From NCBI RefSeq assembly GCF_023091245.1, contig NZ_JAHWXN010000001.1, positions 434,001-498,000 of the forward strand: a stretch of DNA of 64,000 nucleotides, in the 5' to 3' direction. The notes under the pieces are model-generated. The model made no database searches and had not been told where the DNA came from. It saw only the letters and a program-made list of their open reading frames with translations. Source of the DNA: Microbacterium croceum (GTDB lineage: Bacteria; Actinomycetota; Actinomycetes; Actinomycetales; Microbacteriaceae). The position numbers and the translations under genes are program-made. The first letter of the stretch is position 1, and each line of letters opens with the position of its first letter. Positions 16,684 to 25,031 of the stretch are shown here, in pieces.

Positions 16684-17433
16684 TCAGGAGAGGGGATGCC
16701 GTGACCCCGTGGTCGCGTGCAGAGGTGTCGCTTCCGCGGCGTTCGCCGCACGGGCGAACCTGGCCGTGATCTGCAATGGGTCGGTGATCGCACCGCCGAC
16801 CACGACCGCCCACGCGCCCGCGGCGAGCGCCTGCGACACATCCGCCGGCGTCGTGACGGAACCTTCGGCGATCACGCGGATGCCGCGGGAGGCGATGCTC
16901 TCGATGAGGGCGAAGTCCGGCACGCTCGCGTGGGCCGTGGCCGGGGTGTAGCCGGCCAAGGTGGTGGCGACGGCATCAGCGCCGGCATCCATGGCCGCGC
17001 TCGCCTCGGCGCTGGTCGAGACATCCGCGAGGAGGGGGATCGTCAGTTCCCGCCGAGCGATCCGCAGCATCTCCAGGGCCGCAGCGAGGGGACGGTCGGC
17101 ATCGTCGACGACTTCGAGGGCGACGACATCCGCGCCGGCGGCGGCGACCGCGAGACAGTCGTCGATCGAGCGGGTGATGCCGGGGCGTCCGATCGAGGAA
17201 CGGGTCTTCTTCAACCCGATGATCGGCAGTCCGGTCCGCTCACGGACGTGCCTGATGTCGTCTTCCCCCTCGAGGCGGAGGCCGATGGCACCGCCCAGTT
17301 CGGCAGCAGCGGCGAGACGACCGATCACGTCAATCGATCGCATCGGATGATCCGGCGCGGCCTGGCACGATACGACCAGCCCGCCGTGGAATCGTTCGAG
17401 CGTCTGAGCTCGTTCATCTACGCCGAGGTTCAA
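16684..17433 (-). CDS. nanE: N-acylglucosamine/N-acetylmannosamine-6-phosphate 2-epimerase
   Basis: 249 aa, a TIM barrel that converts ManNAc-6-P to GlcNAc-6-P in sialic acid breakdown. Family motifs: GGLVVSCQAAPDHPM, GLPIIGLKKTR, VVALEVVDDADRP, LLADVSTSAEA, ATTLAGYT, VIAEGSVTTP and AVVVGGAITDP. The start is TTG at 17433 with GGGA upstream. The next in-frame ATG would remove the conserved GGLVVSCQ segment, and a stop codon lies just upstream. First gene of the minus-strand operon, divergent from the GntR regulator. Confidence 0.88.
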   Translation of the reverse strand: MNLGVDERAQTLERFHGGLVVSCQAAPDHPMRSIDVIGRLAAAAELGGAIGLRLEGEDDIRHVRERTGLPIIGLKKTRSSIGRPGITRSIDDCLAVAAAGADVVALEVVDDADRPLAAALEMLRIARRELTIPLLADVSTSAEASAAMDAGADAVATTLAGYTPATAHASVPDFALIESIASRGIRVIAEGSVTTPADVSQALAAGAWAVVVGGAITDPLQITARFARAANAAEATPLHATTGSRHPLS

Positions 17434-17456
17434 TGCATTTCCCTAGAGTTGAGCTA

Positions 17457-17471
17457 CCGTTGAAACAACGG
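17457..17471. promoter_or_regulatory. Inverted repeat in the nanE/gntR intergenic region
   Basis: CCGTTG, AAA and CAACGG form a perfect inverted repeat about 24 bp upstream of the nanE start. It differs from the GTAC-type motif next to it, so a second regulator may act here. The half-site CAACG recalls the LacI-type sites at 25955 and 36991. Confidence 0.4.
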
Positions 17472-17476
17472 GGCTG

Positions 17477-17493
17477 ATTTGTACATACGTTTA
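17477..17493. promoter_or_regulatory. Operator-like motif for the GntR regulator
   Basis: ATTTGTACATACGTTTA lies in the divergent nanE/gntR promoter and matches the site at 11438-11454 in 15 of 17 positions. Autoregulation plus control of both arms of the cluster is likely. Confidence 0.6.
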
Positions 17494-17536
17494 GATCTAG
17501 ACGAGTTCGCCCCCTGTTGTCAACCCTGGAGACCAC

Positions 17537-18265
17537 ATGACAGACAAACAGGCGACCAAGCACGACGCGCTGCGCGAGCATCTGCAGTCGCTCATCGACT
17601 CCGCGCCGCGCGCCAACAGCAAGCTGCCGACGGAGCAGGAGCTGATGGACCGGTTCGGCGTCAGCCGATCCACCGTGCGACGCGCCGTCGACCAGTTCGC
17701 GAGCGCCGGCCGGGTGTACCGCATCCAGGGAGCAGGCACCTTCACGACGCCTGCCGTCGTGCAGAAGGCCGGAGAGCTCACCTCCTTCACCGAGGACATG
17801 CGGCGACGCGGGCTCATCCCCACCTCTCAGGTGCTCGCCCAGCAGGAGGAAGCAGCGCCGCCCAGTGTTTCCGCGAAGCTCCAGCTCGTGGCACAGGAAC
17901 CCGTGACGCGCATCCACCGCCTCCGCCTCGCCGATGGCGAGCCGATGGCCCTCGAGACCACCTACTTGTCGACGCGGAGATACCCAGGCCTGGCCGCCAT
18001 GGACATTCACGGGTCGCTCTACGAGACCCTCGTCCTGAACTACAACCAACGCCCCCAGCAGGCCGACCAGACGCTCGGGGTGAAGTCACTGAGCGACGAC
18101 GAGGCCGCCCTGCTCGGACTGGGAAAGGGGTCCTCCGCACTGGCCGTCGAGCGCCTGCTCCGCAACGAAGATGGCGATCCCATCGAGTTGTCCCAGTCGC
18201 TGTACCGCGGCGACCGCTACTCGTATCACACGACGCTCTACGCCCCTACCGACCGGCTTTCCTGA
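17537..18265 (+). CDS. GntR family regulator of the sialic-acid-like cluster (HutC type)
   Basis: 242 aa. Winged helix at about residues 5-75 (LPTEQELMDRFGVSRSTVRR, VYRIQGAGTFTTP), then a UTRA domain (about 90-238) with LTSFTEDMRRRGL, RIHRLRLADGEPMALETTYL and LGLGKGSSALAVERLL. HutC regulators respond to sugar phosphates or related effectors. GGAGACCAC precedes the ATG. It stands between the minus-strand nanE-transporter arm and the plus-strand epimerase-kinase-esterase arm, with candidate operators at 11438, 17477 and 18283. Confidence 0.9.
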   Translation: MTDKQATKHDALREHLQSLIDSAPRANSKLPTEQELMDRFGVSRSTVRRAVDQFASAGRVYRIQGAGTFTTPAVVQKAGELTSFTEDMRRRGLIPTSQVLAQQEEAAPPSVSAKLQLVAQEPVTRIHRLRLADGEPMALETTYLSTRRYPGLAAMDIHGSLYETLVLNYNQRPQQADQTLGVKSLSDDEAALLGLGKGSSALAVERLLRNEDGDPIELSQSLYRGDRYSYHTTLYAPTDRLS

Positions 18266-18282
18266 CACCCGCGAACAAATTG

Positions 18283-18299
18283 GTGTATACATAACCCTC
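18283..18299 (+). promoter_or_regulatory. HutC-type operator over the -10 box of a leaderless gene
   Basis: GTGTATAC (18283-18290) fits the HutC-subfamily operator pattern GTNTANAC exactly. TATACA at 18286-18291 is a -10 box, and 8 nt later comes the ATG at 18300. No ribosome-binding site is present. Repressor bound here would cover the -10 box directly. Confidence 0.55.
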
Positions 18300-19037
18300 A
18301 TGGGATCCACACCTCGAGTCGCCCTGCTGGGCGGCGCCGGCCTCGTCGGCAGCGAGCTCTCACGAATCCGTCACGGCAGTTGGCAGGTCAGCCGGATCGA
18401 CGTGCACCCCGGAGCGACCGCCGACGCGGACCAGCCGGCGGCGATCGTCGATGTCCTCGACGAGGCTGCCCTCACGTCCGTGCTGACGGGTGTCGACATC
18501 GTCGTCCACCTCGCAAATGTTCCCGTCCGGACGCCTCCCCCGTATCCGGCCTCCACCCTGAGGGACGCGTTCGCCGTGAACGTCGGCTCGGTGTACACCG
18601 GCATCCGTGCCTCCGCCGCGGCCGGTGTCGGCTCGTTCATCCACGTGAGCTCGATGTCGGTCTTCGCCGATTCGCGATCAGAGACCCCCGAGGGCGAGGG
18701 CGACGCCCTTGAGTCGTATGGGCTGTCGAAGAGGCTCGCGGAGCACGCGTGCGCGGCGATGGAAGACGTCGGCCCTACCGTCACCAGCATCCGGATCGCG
18801 TTCCCCACCCCCGACGATGCCTGGCCGCTCTGGCTGCGACCTTCGGACAGCACCGCGATCCCGCTCACGTTCGACGACGAAACCTACACGGCTCTGCGCA
18901 TCTCCGATCTCGCTCGAGCGATCGACATCCTGTCCGCCCGTCGCGGGCGCTACGCACGACTGGCACTAGCCGGCGATGCGCGCCTGGCGCCCACCGTCGA
19001 CGACCTCCGACACACCTGGGGTGGGGCGACCGCATGA
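18300..19037 (+). CDS. NAD-dependent epimerase/dehydratase
   Basis: 245 aa, extended SDR. Motifs: VALLGGAGLVGSELS (NAD binding), VVHLANVPVRTPPP, FIHVSSMSVFADS (Ser) and ESYGLSKRLAEHAC with the YxxxK pair. The protein is shorter than most sugar-nucleotide epimerases and resembles small uronate-dehydrogenase-like enzymes. It overlaps the ROK kinase by ATGA. A role in the oxidation or isomerisation of a sialic acid relative is inferred from context. Confidence 0.8.
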   Translation: MGSTPRVALLGGAGLVGSELSRIRHGSWQVSRIDVHPGATADADQPAAIVDVLDEAALTSVLTGVDIVVHLANVPVRTPPPYPASTLRDAFAVNVGSVYTGIRASAAAGVGSFIHVSSMSVFADSRSETPEGEGDALESYGLSKRLAEHACAAMEDVGPTVTSIRIAFPTPDDAWPLWLRPSDSTAIPLTFDDETYTALRISDLARAIDILSARRGRYARLALAGDARLAPTVDDLRHTWGGATA

Positions 19038-19972
19038 CACGACCTGAGCGGATGATCGTCGCACTCGACATCGGCGGAACGAAGATCGCGAGCGCGCTCG
19101 TCGATGGCACCGGTGTCCTGCGGAGCCCGGTGTCGCGAATCTCGACGCCGCGCGAGGGCGACGGCATCGTACGCGCGGTGATCGAGCAGGCGATTGCAGC
19201 CCGTGACGCTGCCGACGGCCGCGTCGACGCGATCGGCATCGCGACCGCGGGAGTCATCGACCGGCGGGGCCGGGTGGTCGCCGCCACCGACCTGCTGCCG
19301 GGGTGGGCGGGGCGAGACCTCGCAGACGACGTCCAGAGTGCACTCGGTGCGCCCACGACGGTTCTCAACGACGTGCACGCGACCGCCGTGGCCGAGCATG
19401 CGCTCGGGAGCGCGCGGGGGCTCGAGAACGCACTCATCGTCGCCGTCGGTACGGGACTCGGCGGAGCGATCGTCTCGCAGGGACGACTTCTGCATGGCCG
19501 GAGTGGGCTCGCGGGGACCGTCGCGCACCTCCCTTCCGGCCTCCACGAGGGCCGGCGATGCGCATGCGGGGAGATCGACCACCTCGAGCCTTACGTCAGC
19601 GGACCCGGCATGCAGCTGACCTACCGCGGTCTCAGCGGGCGCGACTGGAAGCTGGAGCAGATCGCCGACGCCAGCCGGCAGGGCGACGCGTTCGCGCTGG
19701 AAGCGCTCGCCTCCGGCGGACGGTTGCTCGGCAGGTCGCTCGCACATCTCTCCACCACACTCGACCCCGACGTCGTGGTGGTGGGTGGCGGTGTCGCCGG
19801 CACCGGGGATCCGTACTGGTCGGCACTGCGCCGGAACTTCGCCGAGAACGCCCACGATCTCATCGCCCCGGTGCCGGTGCGTGCCGCCGCCCTGGGCACC
19901 GACGCTCCATTGGCGGGCGCGGCACTCGCCGCCGTCGAGGCACTGACAGCACGAGAGGAGGAGGGCCGTTGA
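19034..19972 (+). CDS. ROK family sugar kinase (probable N-acetylmannosamine kinase)
   Basis: 312 aa. ATP-binding start VALDIGGTKIASALVDG, then IGIATAGVIDRRG, catalytic VLNDVHATAVAEH and VAVGTGLGGAIV. The ROK zinc site is modified: CACGEIDHLEP has two cysteines and a His where a third Cys is usual, a form also known in actinobacterial NanK-like kinases. With nanE in the cluster, phosphorylation of ManNAc is the most likely role; other amino-sugar kinases are possible. It overlaps neighbours on both sides. Confidence 0.85.
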   Translation: MTRPERMIVALDIGGTKIASALVDGTGVLRSPVSRISTPREGDGIVRAVIEQAIAARDAADGRVDAIGIATAGVIDRRGRVVAATDLLPGWAGRDLADDVQSALGAPTTVLNDVHATAVAEHALGSARGLENALIVAVGTGLGGAIVSQGRLLHGRSGLAGTVAHLPSGLHEGRRCACGEIDHLEPYVSGPGMQLTYRGLSGRDWKLEQIADASRQGDAFALEALASGGRLLGRSLAHLSTTLDPDVVVVGGGVAGTGDPYWSALRRNFAENAHDLIAPVPVRAAALGTDAPLAGAALAAVEALTAREEEGR

Positions 19973-20934
19973 ACTTCTTCGACCTTCCCGCGGACGAGCT
20001 CCGCACCTACGCACCCGCGGTCGAAGAGCCGATCGACTTCGACGGCTTCTGGCGCGAGACCCTGGCGTCCTCACCGCCCGCCGCACCCGAACTCCGGCGA
20101 GTGCCCACCCACTTCCCCGACATCGACGTGTTCGACGTCACCTTCGCCGGGTACGGCGGCGACCCGATCTCCGGGTGGCTGCTCGTTCCGACGCGTCGAG
20201 ACAGCCCCTTGACGGCGATCGTCGAGTTCAAGGGATACGGCGAGGGGCGAGGCCTCCCCCACGAACGTCTGCACTGGGTGGCGGCCGGCTACGCGCACTT
20301 CATCATGGACTCGAGAGGGCAGGGCTCGATGTGGGGCTCGGGTGGAGCCACCGCCGATCCGCATGGTTCCGGCCCCGCCTCATCCGGGATGCTCACGCGG
20401 GGAATCGAATCGCCTCAGGGGTACTACTACCGGCGGCTTATCACTGATGCGGCGAACGCAGTCGGATCCGTCGCACTCATCGACGGGGTTGATGCCGATC
20501 GGATCGTGACGGCCGGGTCGAGCCAGGGCGGAGCACTCGCGATCGCCGCCGCCGCGCTCGCCCCTCGCGTCACGGCCGTGCTCGCCGACGTCCCCTTCCT
20601 CGCGCACCCCGCCCGCGCCGTCGGACTCGCGACAGCAGGCCCGTACCTGGAGCTCGGGCGGTACCTGGCCGTTCATCGCGACAGCGCAGCATCCGTCTTC
20701 TCGACGCTGTCGTACGTCGACATCGCGAACTTCGCACCACGCGTGCAGGCTCCCGGCATCTACTCGGTCGCACTGCAGGATCACACTTGCCCGCCATCCA
20801 CCGTGTACGCCGCCCTCAATCGAGTAACGTCTCCGAAGGAGATCGTCGAGTACGCCTACAACGACCACGAAGGTGGCGGAACCGCGCACTGGCTGAAGCA
20901 GATCGACTGGCTCAGTCGGCGCACCCGGGATTGA
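19969..20934 (+). CDS. Acetylxylan esterase family protein (CE7)
   Basis: 321 aa, alpha/beta hydrolase of the acetylxylan esterase/cephalosporin-C deacetylase family. Nucleophile GSSQGGAL, catalytic Asp in ALQDHTCPPST and His in NDHEGGG, plus MDSRGQGSM typical of CE7. The TTG start overlaps the kinase stop (TTGA) and follows GAGGAGGAG; no better start fits the conserved N-terminus FDLPADELRTYAP. It lacks a signal peptide, so it would deacetylate an imported O-acetylated sugar, for example an O-acetyl sialic acid (inference). Confidence 0.85.
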   Translation: MNFFDLPADELRTYAPAVEEPIDFDGFWRETLASSPPAAPELRRVPTHFPDIDVFDVTFAGYGGDPISGWLLVPTRRDSPLTAIVEFKGYGEGRGLPHERLHWVAAGYAHFIMDSRGQGSMWGSGGATADPHGSGPASSGMLTRGIESPQGYYYRRLITDAANAVGSVALIDGVDADRIVTAGSSQGGALAIAAAALAPRVTAVLADVPFLAHPARAVGLATAGPYLELGRYLAVHRDSAASVFSTLSYVDIANFAPRVQAPGIYSVALQDHTCPPSTVYAALNRVTSPKEIVEYAYNDHEGGGTAHWLKQIDWLSRRTRD

Positions 20935-20971
20935 GTTCAGGCTGCATCAGGAGGTGCTGCGACTCATGTAG

Positions 20972-21160
20972 GTTCCGGCTCGAGATGGCGCAGGATGCCT
21001 CAATTCCACGGTAGTTGGCAGTCGCTTTGGGCCCGAGATTCCACGCGAATTGGCGGAGTCCTACCGCCCGCTCACAGGATCGACGTCGGCGGCGACCAAC
21101 CGCAATGACGCGACGCTATCGACATTGCTGCCGGATGAGTACGCGCTTCCGCTGAGCTGA
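20972..21160 (+). pseudogene. Possible decayed gene remnant in a 300-bp intergenic region
   Basis: The 300 bp between the esterase stop (20934) and the methyltransferase stop (21235) hold no intact gene. One frame stays open for 63 codons after a TAG at 20969, with no start and a protein-like composition (IPRELAESYRPLTGSTSA, LSTLLPDEYALPLS). A further coding-like stretch ending in GRTGPHPAEFYG follows in another frame up to 21225. I recognise neither. It may be a frameshifted remnant or chance. Confidence 0.25.
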
Positions 21161-21234
21161 ACACGATCGACGCACTGGAGCGGGACGGGCGCACCGGCCC
21201 GCATCCTGCCGAGTTCTACGGCTGAGCTGCGGCG

Positions 21235-21849
21235 TCAGACGGCGACGGCGCTGAGCGACGCGTGCGGACGCCTGCCGTCCTGCACTCGGGCATCGCTGTC
21301 CACCACGGCGAAGCCGGCGTGCTCCAGCAGCCGCGTCATCCCGGCGATCGACCAGTAGTACGCCGTCGTCACCGCATGCGGGAACGGCTCGCCGTCAGGC
21401 CCGTCGAAGAATCCGACGAGCAGCCCGCCGCCGGGTTGAAACCCCTGCCGGATCGCGCGGAGGAGCACCGGGAGCTCCTCCGCGTCCGCGTGGATGAGGG
21501 AGTACCAGGCGAGCACACCTCCGAGCGACCCCGGCTCGATGTCGACGTCGGTCACAGAGCCGACGCGATACGGCACGTGCGGGTATCGGGACCGTCCCGT
21601 CGCGATGAACTCGGGTACGAGATCCAGGCCCTCGATCTCGCAGCCGCGCTCGGCGAGGAACGCGCTCCAGTGCCCCGGTCCGCACCCGACGTCGAGGATG
21701 CGACCGTCGACACCATCCGACCACACCGCGATGCGCTCCCGGTCGACCGCACCCATCTGCTCGATCTCGCCGAACAGCTCCGTGTACTCGACCGCCCGCG
21801 CCGCGTAACCGTCCCGGATGCGGGATCGGCTCACGGAATCGCTCGGCAC
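21235..21849 (-). CDS. SAM-dependent methyltransferase (intact paralog of 2373-2735)
   Basis: 204 aa. SAM motif I ILDVGCGPGHWSAFL, then CEIEGLDLVPEFI, VLAWYSLIHADAEELP and the C-terminal GFFDGPDGEPFPHAVTTA. The start is GTG at 21849, 4 nt after GGGGAGA, and overlaps the end of the DUF4432 gene by 19 nt. It is probably a cytosolic small-molecule methyltransferase. It is the last gene of the kinase-aldolase operon, but its substrate need not be a sugar. Confidence 0.82.
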   Translation of the reverse strand: MPSDSVSRSRIRDGYAARAVEYTELFGEIEQMGAVDRERIAVWSDGVDGRILDVGCGPGHWSAFLAERGCEIEGLDLVPEFIATGRSRYPHVPYRVGSVTDVDIEPGSLGGVLAWYSLIHADAEELPVLLRAIRQGFQPGGGLLVGFFDGPDGEPFPHAVTTAYYWSIAGMTRLLEHAGFAVVDSDARVQDGRRPHASLSAVAV

Positions 21850-22808
21850 GTGCTCTCCCCCTCCGGTGACGACATCGAGATCCGCAGCTCCTGTCGCCGC
21901 GTCTCCCCCGGGCCGAGGGCCACCAGCTCGGCATCGGCGTCCAGGAGCGACGACGTGGCGGGCTCGATGCCCAGAGCCCACCGTCCACGCGCGGGGTACA
22001 TCCACTGGACGAGGTGCGGCAGTGTGTCGGCGCTCCACGTCAACCGCAGCTCGCCCACCTCACCGTGGACCGAGACCGATCCCGCGTCCCCCGCGAAACC
22101 CGACCGTTCGACGACATACTCCTGGAACGCGTCCTCCGGTGCGGGGAAGACACCCGCATCGATCGGCGTTGTCGCCCGCTGGTCCAGCGCGTCGTCGTCC
22201 ACGAGGATCCGGGCGCCGGGAACCACCAGCGGAGCCCCGAGGTTGACGTGGTAGAGCACACCCACCTCGGCCACACCCGGGCCCCGGTTCTCCACGACGT
22301 CGACGAGCTCCAACGCGGCCGCGCCGGCCCTGGTCGACCGCACGATCACGGTGCGGGTCAGCCGCAGCGACGGCCCGAACACTCGCGCATCCTCGACCAC
22401 CGCCGAGACCGCGATCTCCGCGAGATCCGCCGTCACCGTGCGAGAGATCGCGACCTCACCCGCCGGCAGATGACTGGCATCGCCGTGCTGGCCCCGGTCA
22501 GCGGCGGGCGCCCCGAATCCGCGCAGCCCGCACGTCGTCACGAGCCCGCCGTGGAACCGTGCCAGCCAGTCGAAGTCGCGCGGGCGATCCAGAGGGCGGC
22601 GGTCACGCACGGGTGACACCCAGGAGATCGGGGTGCCGTCATGCAGCGCGAAGCCGATGTCCAGACACCGATCAGGGAGGAGTTCCACGTCCCACCCGCC
22701 GAAGGTGCGCACCCGCACGACGCGCCCGTGTCGCGACGCGTACATCTCGGCGCTCGCGAGCAGGTCTTCATGCGCGACCGCCCATTCTTCGGGCCACACC
22801 TGCGGCAT
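21831..22808 (-). CDS. DUF4432/aldose-1-epimerase-like protein
   Basis: 325 aa. The galactose-mutarotase-like beta-sandwich fold is suggested by VRTFGGWDVELLPDRCLDIG, ARFHGGLVTTCGLRGFG and VLYHVNLGAPLV, as in DUF4432. Proteins of this family are thought to act on sugars or to scaffold carbohydrate metabolism, but the reaction is not established. AAGGAGA precedes the ATG. It stands next to a PfkB kinase, as mutarotase-like proteins often do. Confidence 0.8.
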   Translation of the reverse strand: MPQVWPEEWAVAHEDLLASAEMYASRHGRVVRVRTFGGWDVELLPDRCLDIGFALHDGTPISWVSPVRDRRPLDRPRDFDWLARFHGGLVTTCGLRGFGAPAADRGQHGDASHLPAGEVAISRTVTADLAEIAVSAVVEDARVFGPSLRLTRTVIVRSTRAGAAALELVDVVENRGPGVAEVGVLYHVNLGAPLVVPGARILVDDDALDQRATTPIDAGVFPAPEDAFQEYVVERSGFAGDAGSVSVHGEVGELRLTWSADTLPHLVQWMYPARGRWALGIEPATSSLLDADAELVALGPGETRRQELRISMSSPEGESTCRAIP

Positions 22809-22845
22809 CTCTTCTCCTTGGTGCCCGCTTCGGGGCGGGACTCGT

Positions 22846-23862
22846 TCAGACGCGCCCCGCGGTGAGGTCGCTGATGTGTGGTCGGCGACCGTGCAGCACG
22901 GCACGCGATGCCGACCCCGCCCACTCTGCCGCATCGCGGGGACCCCGCTGGTGCAGCACGGCCGCGAGGAAGCCGGCCGTCGACGCATCGCCCGCACCAT
23001 TGGTGGTCACCGGGACACGGACCTCGGTGACATCGTGGCGGAAGTCCTGATCCGACCAGGATGCGCTCAGGTCGGTGAGCGCGCGGCCGGCCTGGCGCAG
23101 CCGTTCCGCGCCGGCGGTCCGCACCGACATCCCTCGGGCTCCGGCCGAGATCGCCACGATCCCGACCCCCGCCGCCGACAGTTCCTCCGCGAACGCCTGT
23201 TCACGCGAGGCCGACCACGACTCCGTGCTGCCGGTCATCGACACGAGGTCGTCGAAGCTCGGGGTCAGGATGTCCAAGAGCGGTGCAGTGCGCGCGAGCA
23301 CGCGCCCCCAGTCGACCCGCCCCGTCGGTCCGTCGGGATCGAGCACGGCGAGGTCGAGCGATGTGGTCACTCCGGCATCCTTCGCCCGCTGCAGCAGGCG
23401 TTGAAGGGGCTCGCCGTCGTCGGCGACGAGCGAAGGCAACAGCATGGGGTAGCCGACGTGCAGCAGGTCGATGCCGTTCACGTTCACGTCGGTGCCGTCG
23501 AAGTGGTCGTTCGCGCCGGTGTGGTGCCAGAAGGTGCGATCCTGGGCCGGCGGCTCGATGACGATGCTGTACGAGGTCCCACCTGGCGCCGTGGACAGAC
23601 GCGAGGAGCGGATGCCGGCGGCGGCGAGTTCGTCGCGCACGATCATCCCGAGCGCGTCGGCACCCACCACGCCCTGCACCTCGACGTCGATATCGAACCC
23701 GGCGAGCGCCAGCGCGGTGTTCCCGACGCAGCCGCCGACGGTGACCGACAGCGCGCCGACGTCGAAGAGTCCTCCCGGCTCGCGCGGCGGGTCCCGGCGC
23801 AGCGTCGGCGCGAGGTCCACGCAGACGTGGCCCGCGACCGAGATCCGGCGGGGTGCCATCAT
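22846..23862 (-). CDS. PfkB family carbohydrate kinase
   Basis: 338 aa, ribokinase fold. N-terminal VGGCVGNTALALAGFDIDV, and the C-terminal anion hole and catalytic Asp in TTNGAGDASTAGFLAAV. HTGANDHF (lid region) is as in kinases for unusual sugars or polyols. It overlaps the Gfo/Idh gene by ATGA. Together with the aldolase at 25028 it fits a phosphorylate-then-cleave route for a keto-sugar. The substrate is unknown. Confidence 0.88.
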   Translation of the reverse strand: MMAPRRISVAGHVCVDLAPTLRRDPPREPGGLFDVGALSVTVGGCVGNTALALAGFDIDVEVQGVVGADALGMIVRDELAAAGIRSSRLSTAPGGTSYSIVIEPPAQDRTFWHHTGANDHFDGTDVNVNGIDLLHVGYPMLLPSLVADDGEPLQRLLQRAKDAGVTTSLDLAVLDPDGPTGRVDWGRVLARTAPLLDILTPSFDDLVSMTGSTESWSASREQAFAEELSAAGVGIVAISAGARGMSVRTAGAERLRQAGRALTDLSASWSDQDFRHDVTEVRVPVTTNGAGDASTAGFLAAVLHQRGPRDAAEWAGSASRAVLHGRRPHISDLTAGRV

Positions 23863-25031
23863 GCCGTCCGCACTCCCACCGGTTCGACGAGCTCCGTCCG
23901 CCCGGACGCGTGAGCGGCCAGCGCCGCCTCATAGATCCGGTGCGTGGCCGCCGCCTCCTCCGGTGTGGCGCACGCGAAGCGATCGCCGAGCGCGCCTTCC
24001 CGCTCGGCGAGGAACGCCGCCCACATCTGCAGGATCGCGTCGCTGAAGCCGCTCTCGAAGATCCCGCCCGTCACCGTGGGCCACACTGATTGGCTGCCCA
24101 CTTGGATCCGCTGCCAGCTCTGCTCGGCACCGATGCCGGCGGGAGAGATCACACCGAACACCTCGACCGTCTTGGGTCGGGCCGTCGAGTACCGAACGCC
24201 CCCGTCGAGCCCGATCGCCTCGAACTCCCAGGTGTTCTTCTGACCCGGCGCGATGCGTTTGGTCTCCACCCGCAGGGGGACCTCGATGTCGTCCTGGTCG
24301 AACCAGCTGTTGACGGTCGCGTTCTCCCAGGTGTCGCATCGTTCGGGGCGCCCGTCGGCCCCCGGGCGGAAGGGAACGAGGTCCTGCAGCACGGAGGTGA
24401 GTCTGGCCGGTGTCCACCCCAGTCGCAACGGTACGTGCCATGCGTGCAGACCCAGGTCGTTCATGACACCGGCCTCGCCGCAGAACCTCGCCTGTCGCTT
24501 CCAGTTGATCGGCTTGTCGAGGTCGAGATCACTGGAGTGCAGGAATGCACTGCGCACCTCGATGAGGCGACCGAGTGCCCCGGACGCGACGTGCGCGATC
24601 GCGGCCTGCGCTCCCGGGAAGAACGGCATCTCGCTCGAACACCGCACGAACGACTCCGGGTGTTCGGCCAGGGCGGCGAGGATCGCGTCCGCCGCTGCGC
24701 GGTCGATGCCGAACGGCTTCTCAGCGAGCAGACTCTTGCCGGCGCGGATCGTGTCCACATAGAGCTGTTCGTGCAGGTCGTGCCGCACGGCGATGTAGAG
24801 CACGTCGATCGAGTCGTCCGCGAGGAGGTCGCGATAGTCGGTGACGGTCGTGGTGACCGTGTCGATCTGCTCGAACCAGGCGAACGCGGCGGGGTTGACG
24901 TCGCACACGGCGGTCAGTCGCGGTCGGACGGGGTGATCCACGAGCGCGGGCCAGCGCTGGATGGCCGCCGCGATCTCGCGTCCCATGAGTCCGCCGCCGA
25001 CGATGGCGACGTTGACGGTGCGCCCGGTCAT
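23859..25031 (-). CDS. Gfo/Idh/MocA family oxidoreductase
   Basis: 390 aa. Rossmann motif VAIVGGGLMGREIAAA, the conserved LLAEKPFGID with the catalytic Lys, and the C-terminal alpha/beta domain with MNDLGLHAWHVPLRLGW. It probably oxidises or epimerises a sugar or inositol with NAD(P). ATGA overlaps link it to the aldolase upstream and the kinase downstream, so the three are translationally coupled and belong to one pathway. Confidence 0.88.
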   Translation of the reverse strand: MTGRTVNVAIVGGGLMGREIAAAIQRWPALVDHPVRPRLTAVCDVNPAAFAWFEQIDTVTTTVTDYRDLLADDSIDVLYIAVRHDLHEQLYVDTIRAGKSLLAEKPFGIDRAAADAILAALAEHPESFVRCSSEMPFFPGAQAAIAHVASGALGRLIEVRSAFLHSSDLDLDKPINWKRQARFCGEAGVMNDLGLHAWHVPLRLGWTPARLTSVLQDLVPFRPGADGRPERCDTWENATVNSWFDQDDIEVPLRVETKRIAPGQKNTWEFEAIGLDGGVRYSTARPKTVEVFGVISPAGIGAEQSWQRIQVGSQSVWPTVTGGIFESGFSDAILQMWAAFLAEREGALGDRFACATPEEAAATHRIYEAALAAHASGRTELVEPVGVRTA

